Shown one piece after another: positions 1 through 10,696 of a stretch of DNA of 64,000 nucleotides. The DNA is from Dipteronia dyeriana (taxonomy: Eukaryota > Streptophyta > Magnoliopsida > Sapindales > Sapindaceae). The first letter of the stretch is position 1, and the number at the start of each line of letters is the position of its first letter. The notes under the pieces are model-generated. The model did no database searches and was not told where the DNA came from. It worked only from the letters and a program-made list of their open reading frames with translations. Position numbers and translations under genes: made by a program. Location: contig CM065298.1 in the NCBI GenBank assembly GCA_032871835.1, positions 94,177,891 through 94,241,890 on the forward strand. Reading direction: 5' to 3'.

Positions 1-786
1 TAGGCACTGGATTTGATCTACGCCGTCTATTTGATTTGACTAAGTCACGGACGGTCGAGATGCAGATGAATCGATCTGGACAAAAAGTTGGGGATATTTA
101 TCTGGTATTTATGGATTCGTTGATATAAAAGGATGTGACCAATAGAGATTTGCCATGTCAGCAATCGACAGTGAAGTGCAAGTCTTTGCTGACGCGGACG
201 TGCTTTTATTGGAAGGATAAGAAACTAGCAAATGTAACTGATGTCCAGTGTATTAATGTACTTCAACGTCTATTTTTTTTTCTTAAACTGGTAAATCTTG
301 GGATTTTAGACAAATTGCCTATTAGAGGGATGGAAATGCAAATTTAGCATCAATAGAAAAGATTAGCAAATTTTCTCTTCTAAATGACATAATTCCCCGT
401 TATGAAACAATTGAGAAGGCAAACCCCAAATTACTTGCCTTAATCGAAACCCTACCCAACCTAAAGCTTGATGAACTAATATTATTTGTATAATTTAATT
501 ATTTGGTAAGGATTAGTAATTTGAATTTAAACTCTTTTTAAAAAAAAATTATAATAATTAGGTTTTTAGGGTGGGAGAGAGAGTGAGAACCGAGAAGCTT
601 AACCATTTTTTAACAGATGATTTTCGTTTTTAATTTTAATGATAGGTTTGTTAAATTTAAAGAAATGAAATTCTATGCTTTTGAATCTATGGATCTTAAG
701 ACCCTTGGTACACATCTAAAATTCTGTTATGTGGCATAGGTTGCCCTTGTTCCACACAAGTTTATCTTCTTCCAAAGAACCCATGA
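1..786. other. Left-edge intergenic DNA, nothing recognised
   Basis: AT-rich sequence with poly-A and poly-T runs and a short GA-rich patch near 575-590. I see no coding exon, RNA gene or repeat boundary that I can support. Confidence 0.5.
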
Positions 787-848
787 GGGGTTAGTAAAAT
801 GGTAAAGCATCTCCCATAAGGCCTGAGATTCAAATCACCTCATGGGTA
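787..848 (+). mobile_element. tRNA-derived SINE-like fragment
   Basis: A box-A-like motif (TAGTAAAATGG, 792-802) fits the RNA polymerase III consensus TRGYNNARNNG. A box-B-like motif (GATTCAAATCA, 827-837) matches 9 of 11 positions of GGTTCRANNCC. Their start-to-start spacing of 35 bases suits a tRNA-type internal promoter. The segment does not fold as a convincing tRNA, and I see no A-tail or target duplication, so it is best read as a relic of a tRNA-derived SINE. Confidence 0.4.
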
Positions 849-1448
849 CATGGCTCGGGCCACAATTTTCTGTTTTTCAAAAATTCTAGGATTCGGTAGG
901 ATCCTCAATTTCAAACTCGGACTCAGGTTTGTTGAACAGATTTGGGAGATTTCTAGATTATCAATGCCGCACGTTGACATGCATCCATACCACTTTCGGG
1001 CACTAAAGCTTTTTCCCTTTAAATAGGAGATTTGTTCTGACATTTTCTCAAACAAGAAAATCTTATTAACTGGAATACTGAAGTTCAGAATCTTATGATT
1101 GCCTGCAGAACTTAGTACAACTCGATGGAATGAAGAAAATCATCAGAAAAAAAAAAAAAAAAAAAAAAAACAATAGCTTTTCATTTATTTTGAATCTGTC
1201 TACAAACGCCGCAACAACAACAACAACAAGACCGACACCCCCCCTTTTACAAGATCATTTTCTCTACATATATTTTTCCTATAACAGAAATTTCATGGAA
1301 AAAAAATTAACAAATGGAATAGGTTAATCCTCACACCCTATCCATAAATTAAATCTTACTATTACTATATTACCTTTTGAATTACAGAAGCACAGGAATG
1401 CAGAGTAGCTATTGCAGACGGCTCCGCCATGAAAAACATATTGATATC
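849..1448. other. 3' flank of the TBL gene
   Basis: Non-coding DNA downstream of the minus-strand TBL gene. It includes an A-run at 1147-1170 and a short CAA-type run near 1211-1227. The 3' UTR of the TBL gene must lie here, but I cannot place its polyadenylation site. Confidence 0.4.
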
Positions 1449-4400
1449 TCATGATAATGAGCCTTTGTTGTCCTCGAATTCTCTCCTTATGGTTTCAAGC
1501 ACGAGTTCATTCCAGGTATCAACAGGACCTGGCATGCACCAGTGTAAGCAATCCTGTGGTGGAGGTTTTCCGTCTGGGCCACGTTTCGTGATCTTATTCG
1601 GATCAGGACTTCGATACGGACCTGGATGCCCATCGTGGCGGTACCCAAAAGCTTCAGTGATATCCATCAACCTCAGTTTTGAATTATTTGGCACCTTCTC
1701 TATTGCATTGTTGAAACCTGTTACTTGTTTCTCATGCATTATATCTGTAAATCCATTTTTCACCAGCTCACCGGCTCCAAGAGGCCTTTGCTTTCCGGTG
1801 CATGATCCACCGGTATTCCAGGCACCACCCTCGTAATGATCGGGTGAATAGGAACGAACAATGGTTAGTCCTGTGTAATTTGGATGTGAAGCAAGAGCAG
1901 TGAGAAATGTCTCAACAGATATCCCAAATGCGTCGATATTGTTAACCTTCATAGGCCAAGACTTGTCTGGCCACCATAATTGTCCTCCCACAATCTCATT
2001 GTTCAGGATATAGACAGACTGCTTGGCAAACCAGTGGCCCGATGAAAGTACAATCACATCAAAAGATGGGATGAATTCCATTAACTTGTCATCAGGGGCA
2101 TCAAGGTGGAGCTTGTCAACACCATCTGGAGCAAAGTCAAATGCCTCATTAGTTTTCCGTACAAGCCAAGAGGACCATATTCTGACGATCGTTACTGATG
2201 TTGACCTAAAGTACCATCGTTGCATTTTTCGGTTTCCTCGATTTTTTGGAACTTCTACCTGAAAATATCCAATGATTTTTTCTTTACTATAAGAATAAAA
2301 AAGAATGACCAAGTGTAAAGACAAATATTTCATGTGGAGTGCAATCCTCTTTATCTCTATAGGAATTTCGATTATTAACAGCGACAAAAGCCTAACATGC
2401 TAAGCAAAACTCTGGCCTGCTTGTATACATAAGGAGAAAAGGAGAAGACAAAATCATGGATCAGTGTTTTACAAAAGAACACATGTACAAACGGGGTTTT
2501 AGAACTAAATGGAGATACTATTTCTATCTGATTAGACCAGATAACCAGACATAACACTGTAAGTTGATCCCAATCGAGGTTTTAAATAGGCCATATGGAC
2601 AGGTCCAACATGCAAGTTACAACTTTACATATTATCCAACCTAAATTATCATGGTTATACTTTTAAGAGTTCTTCTCGTTTCAGTGGTTGGGAGATAACG
2701 AACTTAAGGCTATTCTTCACTACTACATTTTAATGTCTCTTACATAAGACTTGTCCTATTCTTACCTCACCCACCCTACTTCTCCACCTGAGTCAAATCC
2801 CAGGGTATCTTCGTTGTTAGTTAGCATTCAATGTATACACTCCATACTTAACTCTCTACACTAACTAAAACATCTTCATCGACTGGTTTTACCACCAGCT
2901 GCACATAAGTCGAGGTGAATAAATCCATTAAAAAACAAAACATTCTAATCATTTCATCGCGGTAATAGATTTCTATTGTTTTCCTAGAAAAAAACAGAAG
3001 TGAAGAAAATCATTATTGTCAACACCAACACATGAAATAGGAAAACAGAACATTCAAAAATGAAAATGAAAAATGGTCAAAACCAAGGCCACTGTCGGAA
3101 ACATTGATAAAATTTTGTTCCTACAGGTGTGGACTTTTTCAGATATGTCCCATGCTTTTCAGTGTATAGAATTTTGTCTACTACGTTGATGTAAACAAAA
3201 CTTTTTTATATTTAAAACTCTCTAAATATCAAGACGTGAGTACATTTGGCACAAATTTTTGTTCACAAAGTAATGACATCATCATAGCTGTAATACTTGC
3301 CTGCCACAGAAGGCACAACATAGATTCCATCTGGTTTCGAGCAACTGAATCTCCAATGAAAGCTAGTGTCTTCCCTTTCATCAGCTCCAGAAATTTCGTA
3401 GCATTAAATCTGGGGAGGTCACATTGAGAGGGTTTCCATCTCCAATATTCATATTCCTTGTCAGGTCTCCCATTTCCTTGGCAGTTCTGCATCTGTGTCA
3501 GTACAGGGCATGTGTTGTTTGTGTACAATGGTCCCAAAGAATCATAAAACCAGCTTCCATGGTAGAGATCACAACCTACAGAAAAGATAATTAAGCTGAA
3601 AAATTAAGAAATCTAACAATAAGTACAAAGAAAAAAAAGTGGGGAAAATATAAGAAAAATTTACAAAGTATAACAATATAGGATTTGCCTCTACTTTAGT
3701 GCAATCTGTCTATGGCTGATAATTGTGTGCATAAAACAGCATGAAGATGGTTTTTGCAATTTCTATCTGAATAATCCAAATGGTATGTTAAATCGTCCAT
3801 CGTATATTAAAAATCTACAATTAATTAACAGAGGAAGTAGGGGAACTTATTTTCATTTTTCCATTCAATACTCTTCACTATGTCTTTACAAAGTTACAAT
3901 TGACAATAAAGCATAAAAATGGTTAGTAATTACAACTTCCCAAATAGCTTTTTTCCTTCTAATTTTGGCAATCTGCTGGAAGATTTTCTATTCTAGGGAC
4001 AAAATGATAGAGTTGAAAAATGAAGAACAAATAATATAATCAAAGATGAATGCAAAAGGGAAACCTGATACAACTGATCCAATCTTGGTTGTCTTACTCG
4101 CCGTAGAATTCCCCAATTTCGCATCATCAGAAGAACCAGCTTGGTTTTTAGTATCATTTGATCCTGTATCTACACCAGTGGACTTATTTGATGAACCCGA
4201 AGAAGCTGCTTCAAGAGTTTCAACATTGGCTGCGACATTACCGGTTTTGGAATTCCCCATTTTCGCATCATCAGAAGAACCAGCTTGGTTTTTAGTATCA
4301 TTTGACCCTGTATCTACACCAGCGGACTTATTTGCTGAACCCGAAGAAGCTGCTTCAAGAGTTTCAACATTGGCTGCGACATTACCGGTTTTGGCCACAC

Positions 4401-4788
4401 CTTCATTTGTAGGACTAGATGACTCAGATGACGAAAAACTCTTATCACTTGCATTGACATTATCATCAACCAAAGGATTTGCGGAACTCTTGTCTAGTTC
4501 TAAACCAGAATTAGACAGATAATTCTTATCGACAATGACATTGAATTTATTGTTTCCGGGCTGGGGACCAGAAACAGTTTGATTGACAAGAGAGATTGGC
4601 AATTCTAATTTTCTATCAACACTGTAAAAATATCCACGGACAGTAGAACCAATAGGGTACGAAATTAGAAGCAACGAAGCGAAAATCAAGAACATGGCAA
4701 GTCCTCCCACTGAAACGGCAATGTTGGAAAGGGACCGTGGAAATGCAACCATGGGAGGAGACCCCTTAGGCGTAGAAGCCAAAGTCAT
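1449..4788 (-). CDS. TRICHOME BIREFRINGENCE-LIKE protein (DUF231, probable wall polysaccharide O-acetyltransferase)
   Basis: Three exons on the minus strand: 4065-4788, 3301-3575 and 1449-2258. They join in frame to 602 residues. Residues ~22-44 form one membrane anchor, followed by a Ser/Asn-rich stem (to ~240) and the TBL and DUF231 domains. The catalytic GDS motif is at 316-318 (FIGDSVARNQ), and the second esterase motif DCLHW starts at 569 with its His at 572. TBL proteins are type II Golgi proteins that O-acetylate xylan, mannan, pectin or xyloglucan; both signature motifs are present, so activity is plausible. Intron 1 (3576-4064) is GT-AG with a phase-1 split glycine. Intron 2 (2259-3300) appears to be GC-AG. 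The protein is longer than typical family members (~400-500 residues) because its stem holds a 48-residue duplication. The start is the ATG at 4788, directly before the anchor. Substrate cannot be assigned; similarity suggests the TBL14/15/16 group, but I did not verify this. Confidence 0.93.
2259..3300 (-). other. Intron 2 of the TBL gene, probable GC-AG intron
   Basis: Exon 2 ends ...TGGCAG and is followed by GCAAGTATT. The intron ends with ATTTTCAG before GTAGAAGTT. Using the GC donor joins LLWQ to VEVPKNRG in phase 0, as expected for the family. No in-frame GT donor nearby gives a comparable junction. CAG|GCAAGT is the strong consensus typical of the rare GC-AG introns. Confidence 0.8.
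4106..4393 (-). repeat. 144-bp in-frame tandem duplication in TBL exon 1
   Basis: Two adjacent 144-bp copies (4106-4249 and 4250-4393) encode 48 residues each, beginning KTGNVAANVETLEAASSGS. They differ at only a few positions (for example SANKSAG versus SSNKSTG, and AKMG versus AKLG). The duplication keeps the reading frame and lengthens the Ser/Asn/Asp-rich stem between the membrane anchor and the catalytic domain. Confidence 0.95.
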
Positions 4789-5640
4789 GGCCTTATTTTA
4801 AGCTCTATAATAATGAAATATCAACCATAGAAATTCCTAAAACTGAATTTCACAGTCTAGAATAAAAATCCACAGTGAGAATACACAATTGACTCTGATA
4901 ACCACGATTCAATCTTAAATCCCCCAAATTAATTGATAAAAAAGAAACGCACGAAATCGATGGACGCTGAAGATAACTCTACACACACACACACACACAC
5001 ACACAAAATACTCGATTTTCTTCCAAAAATTAGACAAATTCTAACCAATAAATACACGAGCTTCAATCTTCAAATTATCCTCTCTCCTACAATAACCCTG
5101 AAAAAAATAGACACAAACATAGCAAATTTAGCAATAATCGACTGAAAAATAAACAAAAAAAAAAACTCAACCCAAAAAAGCAATCACATTACCAATCTCT
5201 TTCTATGATTTCTTCAATTCCAAACAGAAAATTGAGAATTAGAATACCAGCAGCAAGCTCCAAGAATCTTGATCTGTAACTCATTCACTTGATTTAAAAA
5301 AAAAAAAATCATCATTCAACGGAGAGACGAGTTTTTGCTACGCCGCGAAATCGGCGCAGATAAAACGTGATTAATAAGGAAAAAGAGGATCTCGGATCGG
5401 GAGAATAATTTGATTGAATAATCAAAGCAAGGTAGTTTTCCAAATCCGAAGACAATAATAATAATAATAATAATAAATGTTTTCACGAAGAATTAGGGGA
5501 TTTTTTCTTGGCGAGTTTTCGATCACTGTGAGACTCACTCGGCTTTTTAAGTCATGTTTTACGACGATTGGAGAGAGACTGTGTGTGTGTGTGTGGAAGG
5601 AGAGAGATCGATAGGAACGGTGGAATTACTTAAACGTCCC
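4789..5640 (-). promoter_or_regulatory. 5' UTR and proximal promoter of the TBL gene
   Basis: This region lies upstream of the TBL start codon. It holds microsatellites: CA at 4981-5004, AAT at about 5453-5476, and GT at about 5580-5595, which read as CT/GA/CA-rich leader sequence on the minus strand. A 5'-UTR intron is possible, but I could not fix its borders. The transcription start probably lies near the CT-rich stretch around 5560-5610. Confidence 0.4.
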
Positions 5641-5648
5641 TGGCTTAT

Positions 5649-5662
5649 TACACGTACGCGTT
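5649..5662 (-). promoter_or_regulatory. ACGT-core (ABRE-like) promoter motif upstream of TBL
   Basis: The minus strand reads CGCGTACGTGTAA here. It contains an ACGTGT core of the type bound by plant bZIP factors in abscisic-acid-responsive promoters. A TA-run that could supply a TATA element lies further upstream at 5751-5763. Function is inferred from motif and position only. Confidence 0.3.
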
Positions 5663-6652
5663 TTTTAATCTGTCCTGGCTTCACCGACACTAATGTGCGA
5701 CTTGTCCACCGTTAATTAGTTATGTGTCCGTATAATCTTCCTCGTCCATTTATATATATATATAATGGATTTTTATAAATTAAAAAAAAAAAAAAATTTG
5801 GTTTAAAATGGATCTAAATTGAAGTCTTAAGTTGTTTTATTTATTTGGTGAAGTGATCAAACAACTTTAAACAACTTACAAAATAACATACATCTTAATT
5901 TAAACTGTATTTTAAATAAAAATTAATCACTATTTATAAAAATCGGTACATATAATTTATAAACATATTTTTTATAAAAGAAAGTCAATAACTACTTTTT
6001 TATTTAGTTTTCGGTCATATGATCCACGAAACCAAAAAACCAAAAATATGTTCTTCACAATATGTCAGATATTTTGAACTTTTTTTCTTTTTTAACTTAA
6101 ACTTTTTTTTTAACAATATGTAAAAATATAATATTTGATGATTTTTTTTTTATAAACAAGGGGTATTATTGATTTAGTCCCTATATTTTTTTCGATTGTT
6201 TTTTTTTTACTCATTTATCCAATTTTTACTAGATTGGATCCTATGTTTTTCAAAAACACTCATTTTGATCCTTCTGTTAGTTAAATTAAACGGTTCTAAG
6301 GGTAGTTTTATCTATACACATTGATATACTACGTGTCAATACAAAAATTAATAGAAAAAGTTAAATTAATATATAAATAAAAATTATCAAAAAAATTACA
6401 AAATTAAAAATAATTAAAAATAAAATAAAATTAAAAATAAAAATAAAATACATCTCTCACTCAAAACCTAAAACCAATCCCAGCAAAAATCAGTTCTTTG
6501 AGTGGTGGTGGCTGTGAATCAATTCTTCATTGATGTTCTCTCACAAAAATAAAACTCAACCACCAACAAAACCTAAAATCAAAATCGGTCACCAACAAAA
6601 CCTAAACCCAAAAACCAATCTCTCTCTCTCTCTCTCAACCTGAACTTAGGGG

Positions 6653-7740
6653 GGGTGTATTGGATTGAGATTTTAATGGACAATTTTAGGATGTAAGGAT
6701 TTTATAGATTTGCAAGACTATTAGGATTATTATGATAATTATGATTATACTTTTAGGATTATTATGATTATATGGACTAGACTTTTAGAATTTTGAAAAA
6801 GTTTTTGGACTTTATTTATAAACTATTAGGATTGTCTTGACTTTATTTCAAGACTTTTTGGACTTTTATAAATATAGATTTTCAAGAATCGATTGTAGTA
6901 TTCAATTTTCTCCACACATTAACGAATACCCACACCTAATATCACACCTAATATGACACCCAATATGAATTTATGGTTGTAATTGAACACCTTTAACTTA
7001 TAATTTCAGGATGTTTTTACTAGAGAACCACTATATATATTAGTAAAACAGTTATACATTTATCTACACTAGTCATTACAATTTATTTATAAATAAACCA
7101 TTATTTACACTTATCAAAGGAGCATGAACAATAATATAAAGATGTCACGATTAAGAATCATTATTTAACATCTGTTCTATGAAATTTATTAAAAAAAACA
7201 AAGTATAATTGTTGCACCACTCCACCCTCCTATCTTCAATCTCCGGTCACCAATCACCCATCCGTGGACCACAACCCGTCCAAGCTGAAGATCTGATGGG
7301 GTATAGAAGATATGGTGAGGTATGGAAGTTGAGGAAACTGAAAATTTATGATGAAAATTTGATAGGGGTGTGGAGGCTGAGGAAGCTGAAGATGATTTTG
7401 AGTGAGAGATAAAAATCTATAAAGTATTGAGGGAGATGACAAAACAATTTTGGGTTCAAGTTATTTATAAATATCACTAAAAAGTCTAGAAAATATATTT
7501 TGTCATGAAATCTTAAAAATCTTAATCGCAATCCAATACCACTAGACAATTTACTGTCTCTTGAAAGTCTAGATCCAATACCACAAGACAATTTAAACTT
7601 TTAAAAAAAATCTTAAAAGTCTAGATCCAATACCACAAGATAATATGGAATTTTTTACAAAATCTTAAAAGTCTTGATCGAATACCACCAGACTTATCTA
7701 ACTTGTTAAAAAGTCTCAATCCAATACCACTAGACTTTTA
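6653..7740. mobile_element. Inner element with inverted ends and repeated subterminal motifs
   Basis: The left end GGTGTATTGGATTGAGATTT matches the reverse complement of the right end around 7705-7738 (GGTATTGGATTGAGACTTTT). Five diverged copies of the right-end motif, each containing a CCAATACCA-type core and a GACTTTT-type flank, occur between about 7500 and 7740. This suggests a nested transposon with subterminal transposase-binding repeats. I could not fix its target duplication. Confidence 0.5.
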
Positions 7741-7770
7741 CTTTCCCAAATTGTCTAATAAAATCTTGAA

Positions 7771-7773
<3 letters not shown>

Positions 7774-7809
<36 letters not shown>
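7774..7809. repeat. (CT)n microsatellite
   Basis: An uninterrupted CT run inside the MULE, followed by more CT-rich DNA to about 7880. It resembles a transcript leader, but no supported coding exon follows. Confidence 0.9.
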
Positions 7810-7814
<5 letters not shown>

Positions 7815-8199
7815 ACCTCTCTGTAAACCGATCTCTCTCTCTTCCTTATCGATTTCTCTCTCATTTTATCGGTCTCTCTTTGACCTCTATGAAACCCATA
7901 AGACGCTACTCTCGTGCCGTCAAGATCTGGTTCTCTTATCTCTTATATCCCATCGGTTCCGCGAAACAAACCAATATCTGGTTCGAACCAGAACTTGGTT
8001 CAAACCAAAATAAACTCATATTTGGTGGCGAACTGGATCTGGGGACAATGTTTGGTTTCGGTAGTGGTTGTGGTGGGTTTGTTGGGTTTTATAGGTTAAT
8101 TGTGGTAGATTGGTGATTGCAGATTGATTTCGATGGTGGGGTTAGGCGATTAGGTTTGATTTCGTGGGTATCAGATGGTGGTTTGGTTTTCTGGGTTTA

Positions 8200-8560
8200 A
8201 AGTTGTTGTATGGTGGTGGTGATAATTTGAGATGGTTTTGGTGTTGATAAATAATAATGATTGATTGTGGTTTTGATGATGATTTGATGGCGATGGCGAT
8301 GGTGGAGGATTGGTATGGGTGGATGTTTAGGATTTGGTGATCTATGATGGTGGTGGTGATCTGTGATGGTGGAGAATTGGTGTGGGTGAATGTTTTGGAT
8401 TTGGTTATCTGTGATGGTGTTGGTGGAGTTTTGGTGATTTGTGATTGTGGTTTTGGAATTTTTTTTCAATTGGAGGTCGATGGTGAATTGACGAAGATCT
8501 GTGATGGTGGTTTTGGATGTTGTTTCAGTTGGAGGTCGTTGATGAATCGACGATGATGAA
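8200..8560. repeat. GGT/GAT-rich low-complexity DNA
   Basis: Loosely repeated GATGGTGGT and TGTGATGGTG words fill this part of the MULE core. Open frames here on both strands are compositional (His/Thr- or Gly/Val-rich translations), and I do not call a protein. Confidence 0.6.
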
Positions 8561-8852
8561 TAATTTTTTCAATTTAAATTTCTTTCCTTAAAAAAAAGAA
8601 TTAATATATAATTATAAATAAAATTACGAAAATAAAAGTTTTCTTTTTATTTTATTTTTTTATTTTATAATCAAGGGTAAAAATGTCATTTTGTATTTTC
8701 TGTGACAGTTGACCATCAAAATTCTGGTCAGATTGACGAAATTGAGTGGTTTTTGAAAACATAGGGACCAATCCTATGAAAAATGGATAAGTGAGTAAAA
8801 AAAAAATTCGAAAAAAACATAAGAACTAAATCAATAATACCCCTATAAACAA

Positions 8853-9437
8853 TTGAACTTTGTTTATTGAAGAACATATAAAATCTTATAAAAAATGGTA
8901 CATGCTAAATTATTTCTTTTAATTAACATAGATATAAATATAAAATTATTTATTTTTAGATAATTTTATTTTTAAAAAGTAAATCTGTTGACTGCATATT
9001 CAGAGGTGAGGGGGAAAAAAAATATCATTCAGATTTCAGTCGATATTCAATCTTAATTCACGATTGTTCAATTTTTAGAAGAAAAAAAAAATGACCCCTA
9101 GAATCATACCTTCCATCTGAAAATTTACTCCAATTTAAAAAAAAAATTATAAAAAAAAACCTATAACATAACCTCGTATGAATGTTGTAGTGTTATGCAT
9201 CTCATTTTTATACATTAGCATGAGAGTTTCCAAATATGTCGGGTGGCCCGAGCTTGCCACTCAAATCGAAAAACAAGCCCACGTCCAAGCCCTATAGTCA
9301 AAGACGATGAGTCTAATGGTCGATCTTTAGGGTAATACTGGACTTAAAGAATGAAATCCTACATCCATCCTATAATTGGTTAATATCGATAATCACATTA
9401 TTGGTCGGATCAATAAGTAACATTATTGTACTAGTAA

Positions 9438-9491
<54 letters not shown>

Positions 9492-9545
9492 TTATATGGT
9501 TTCGTTCTAGACAATACATGTGGACCATTGATTATGAAGAGTTAT
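8853..9545. repeat. Intergenic DNA with a (TA)n microsatellite
   Basis: Non-coding AT-rich DNA. A TA dinucleotide run occupies about 9443-9488. Nothing else is recognised. Confidence 0.7.
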
Positions 9546-10696
9546 GGTAAGTGCAGGGGCAGAGGAACGTGGGGGCCATGGCCCCCGCAACAAAAAAATA
9601 ATTCACAAATTTTAAGTAAAGTTTCTTTATAAAATAATATATTGTAATATTGTATATTCAATTATCTATATATTCCACTGTTAGTCTTATTTGTTTTTTA
9701 ACGATAAATGTTTAGTCTTATTACTTTATACTTAAAAATATTATTGTTAGAAATTATAAGGAAAAACCTTCTTATGTCCAATTTTATGTTTTTATATTTT
9801 ACATATATAAAAAAAGAAAATATATTGCTTTTGGATTTGATTTCCTATATGTCATCAATCACTCTATCCTATATATACACACCTTTTTTTTTTCTTTTTT
9901 AGTTTTTCCCTTAAACAATTTTATTCTTTGTACTGTAAATAAATTATTCTCATTCTACGGGTCATCAATCCAAATAATTTCAGTTACAAGATTACAAATT
10001 AATAAATATTTTAGGTTTATTTTTCAGTTTTGTATTTGTTATTTTCTTAGGTTATTAATATGATTTTGCTATATTTATTGTATTGGTTTGTTATTTAAAC
10101 GTTTTTTTTAATTATTTCGATTTTATTATAACTTAATTTTGTTTGGTCCTTAGAGGCGTAGCTTAGATGGTAAATTGATATAGGGTTTGGACAAATGACT
10201 CTCAAGTATGTGACTTGAATCATACCAATTGCGAAAAACTTCAAAAAAAAAAAACTAATATAAATAGATAAATAAATAGACACAATAAAAAAAAAATAAT
10301 GTTGTTTGACATATAAAATCCTCATAAGTCTGTTCATCTTCGTCAACATCTAGAATATGATTTTTTTACAAACTCTTTAATCTTGTATATTGAGAGGAAA
10401 AACACATTGCATTTTTTTTTTCTTGAAGCATAAATCACATTAAAACTTAGTATATATTTGATTGATTTTAGAGATTTAAAAGAGTAATCAGTTCATTTTG
10501 ATTCATAAAACCGGTATATATTTTATTTATTAATTAATTTGTTGTATCATTATATATGGAACTAGATGCTATTACATTTGATTTTTTCAATAACTAGTTT
10601 TTTAAATTTTAGTATATTTGTTATGCGTTAATTTGAATATGTGTTTTTATCTTGGCCCCCTAAAATCGAAATTCTGGCTTCGTCTCTGGGTAAGTG
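9546..10696. mobile_element. hAT-type non-autonomous transposon with 8-bp target duplication
   Basis: The element spans 9554-10688. The left end is CAGGGGCAGAGGAACG, and the right end in reverse complement is CAGAGACGAAGCCAG; both are soon followed by GGGGGCC. A perfect 8-bp direct repeat, GGTAAGTG, flanks it at 9546-9553 and 10689-10696. CAGGG-type short inverted ends with 8-bp duplications define hAT elements. It encodes no recognisable transposase. Confidence 0.85.
10150..10256 (+). mobile_element. tRNA-derived SINE nested in the hAT element
   Basis: A perfect box A (TAGCTTAGATGG, 10159-10170) is followed by a weaker box-B-like stretch near 10211-10222 and ends in an A-run at 10243-10254. 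The layout (internal Pol III promoter, ~100 bp, A-tail) fits a short SINE. No clear target duplication is seen. Confidence 0.5.

Larger units (their letters stand above)
6151..8852. mobile_element. Mutator-like (MULE) non-autonomous element with 9-bp target duplication
   Basis: The element proper spans 6160-8843. Its ends are inverted: GGGGTATTATTGATTTAG at the left, and the same sequence in reverse complement at the right. Similarity extends over roughly 110 bases. A perfect 9-bp direct repeat, TATAAACAA, flanks it at 6151-6159 and 8844-8852. Long inverted ends plus a 9-bp duplication are the hallmarks of the Mutator superfamily. I find no transposase inside, so it must have moved in trans. 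Its core holds a second repeat structure (6653-7740), a CT microsatellite and GGT/GAT-rich DNA. No captured host gene is recognisable. Confidence 0.9.

Noticed and set aside
787..848. Possible functional tRNA gene
   Set aside because: Internal promoter boxes are present, but the segment cannot form a full cloverleaf and box B is degenerate.
1429..1836. 135-codon plus-strand open frame opposite TBL exon 3
   Set aside because: Antisense to a conserved TBL domain.
4046..4522. 158-codon plus-strand open frame opposite TBL exon 1
   Set aside because: It is the antisense shadow of the duplicated stem; the minus strand has the supported protein.
7703..8116. Captured host gene inside the MULE
   Set aside because: The open frame starts in a CT microsatellite, and its downstream part is Gly/Val-rich; I found no domain to support gene capture.
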